The notes under the pieces: generated by a model | Told to the model about the DNA's origin: nothing | Databases searched by the model: none | What the model saw: the letters and a program-made list of their open reading frames with translations, nothing else | Shown: positions 5,573 to 5,797 of the stretch, one piece after another | How the letters are laid out: each line of letters starts with the position of its first letter | How positions within the stretch are numbered: position 1 is the first letter of the stretch | Position numbers and translations under genes: made by a program | Origin: Aquabacterium sp. | GTDB taxonomy: Bacteria; Pseudomonadota; Gammaproteobacteria; Burkholderiales; Burkholderiaceae_C | DNA: 5,797 nucleotides | NCBI GenBank assembly: GCA_017989885.1 | Contig: JAGNPA010000136.1 | Location: forward strand, 1 to 5,797 | Direction: 5' to 3'

Positions 5573-5797
5573 ATGTCCACGCCGACTCACCTGCTGTACC
5601 TGCACGGGTTTCGCTCCTCACCGCAGTCGGCCAAGGCGCGCCAACTCGGGGCCGCCATCGCCCAGCTTCAGCAGCAAGGGCATGAGCTGACCTGGCTGTG
5701 CCCGCAACTGCCTCCTTCGCCTGCCGAGGCCATCGCCGAGCTGAAGGCCCTCGTGCTCGACTGGCCGCGCGAGCGGATGGTGGTCATCGGCTCGTCG
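5573..5797 (+). CDS. yqiA: YqiA/YcfP-type alpha/beta-fold hydrolase, 3' end outside window
   Basis: The first 75 codons of a small cytoplasmic esterase-like protein; E. coli YqiA has about 193 residues. The N-terminus LLYLHGFRSSPQSAKARQ (7-24) is the YqiA signature, with the HGF oxyanion-hole strand turn at 11-13. PQLPPSPAEA (44-53) matches the PQLPP segment of YqiA. The fragment stops at VVIGSS (70-75), the start of the expected GxSxG nucleophile elbow (GSSLG in relatives). S75, the last residue in the window, is therefore the presumed catalytic serine. The later Asp and His of the triad lie beyond the edge. The start fits the family, although only a weak purine run (AGAAAG) precedes it. It is divergent from the DUF1840 gene. 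Known activity of the family is hydrolysis of short acyl esters; the natural substrate is unknown. Membership is very likely, and the symbol is by similarity. Confidence 0.88.
   Translation, partial: MSTPTHLLYLHGFRSSPQSAKARQLGAAIAQLQQQGHELTWLCPQLPPSPAEAIAELKALVLDWPRERMVVIGSS

Noticed and set aside
1..5797. Search for a novel system such as a defence island, mobile element or CRISPR array
   Set aside because: All six genes belong to known families in plausible settings. I see no direct-repeat array, transposase, integrase, tRNA or shift in base composition that would mark an acquired region.

Overview
The window looks like ordinary chromosomal DNA from a GC-rich betaproteobacterium, most likely of the order Burkholderiales and perhaps near Comamonadaceae. 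The grounds are the strong G/C bias at third codon positions, a DUF1840 gene (a family I know mainly from Burkholderiales), and the wording of the RND pump and histidine phosphatase proteins. The genus is an inference. No RNA gene, insertion sequence, CRISPR array or phage gene is visible, and no stretch over 300 bases lacks a gene.

Left part (1-4333): a tripartite multidrug efflux locus with divergent control. On the minus strand lie a periplasmic adaptor lipoprotein gene (acrA-like, 2307-3593) and, 12 bases downstream, the inner-membrane RND pump gene (acrB-like, start at 2294), which runs off the left edge after 764 codons. Any outer-membrane channel gene would lie beyond the left edge. 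On the plus strand, facing away, is a TetR/AcrR-family repressor gene (3716-4333). The 122-base divergent gap is AT-rich compared with its surroundings. It holds a palindrome very close to the E. coli AcrR operator as I remember it, overlapping putative promoter elements for both directions. The simplest model is that the repressor shuts both transcripts until a ligand, perhaps a pump substrate, releases it.

Right part (4330-5797): small housekeeping-type genes. A histidine phosphatase gene (minus strand, 4330-4989) meets the repressor gene tail to tail, with the two stop codons sharing the bases TTAA. Upstream of it on the same strand, 57 bases away, is a DUF1840 gene (5047-5403), and the two may be co-transcribed. 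Divergent from these, across a 169-base gap, is the start of a YqiA-type alpha/beta hydrolase gene (5573 to the right edge), cut at the presumed nucleophile serine.

I see no previously undescribed system. The points most worth a second look are the AcrR-like operator outside the enterobacteria, two altered phenylalanine positions in the pump's drug-binding pocket, and the overlapping convergent stop codons.
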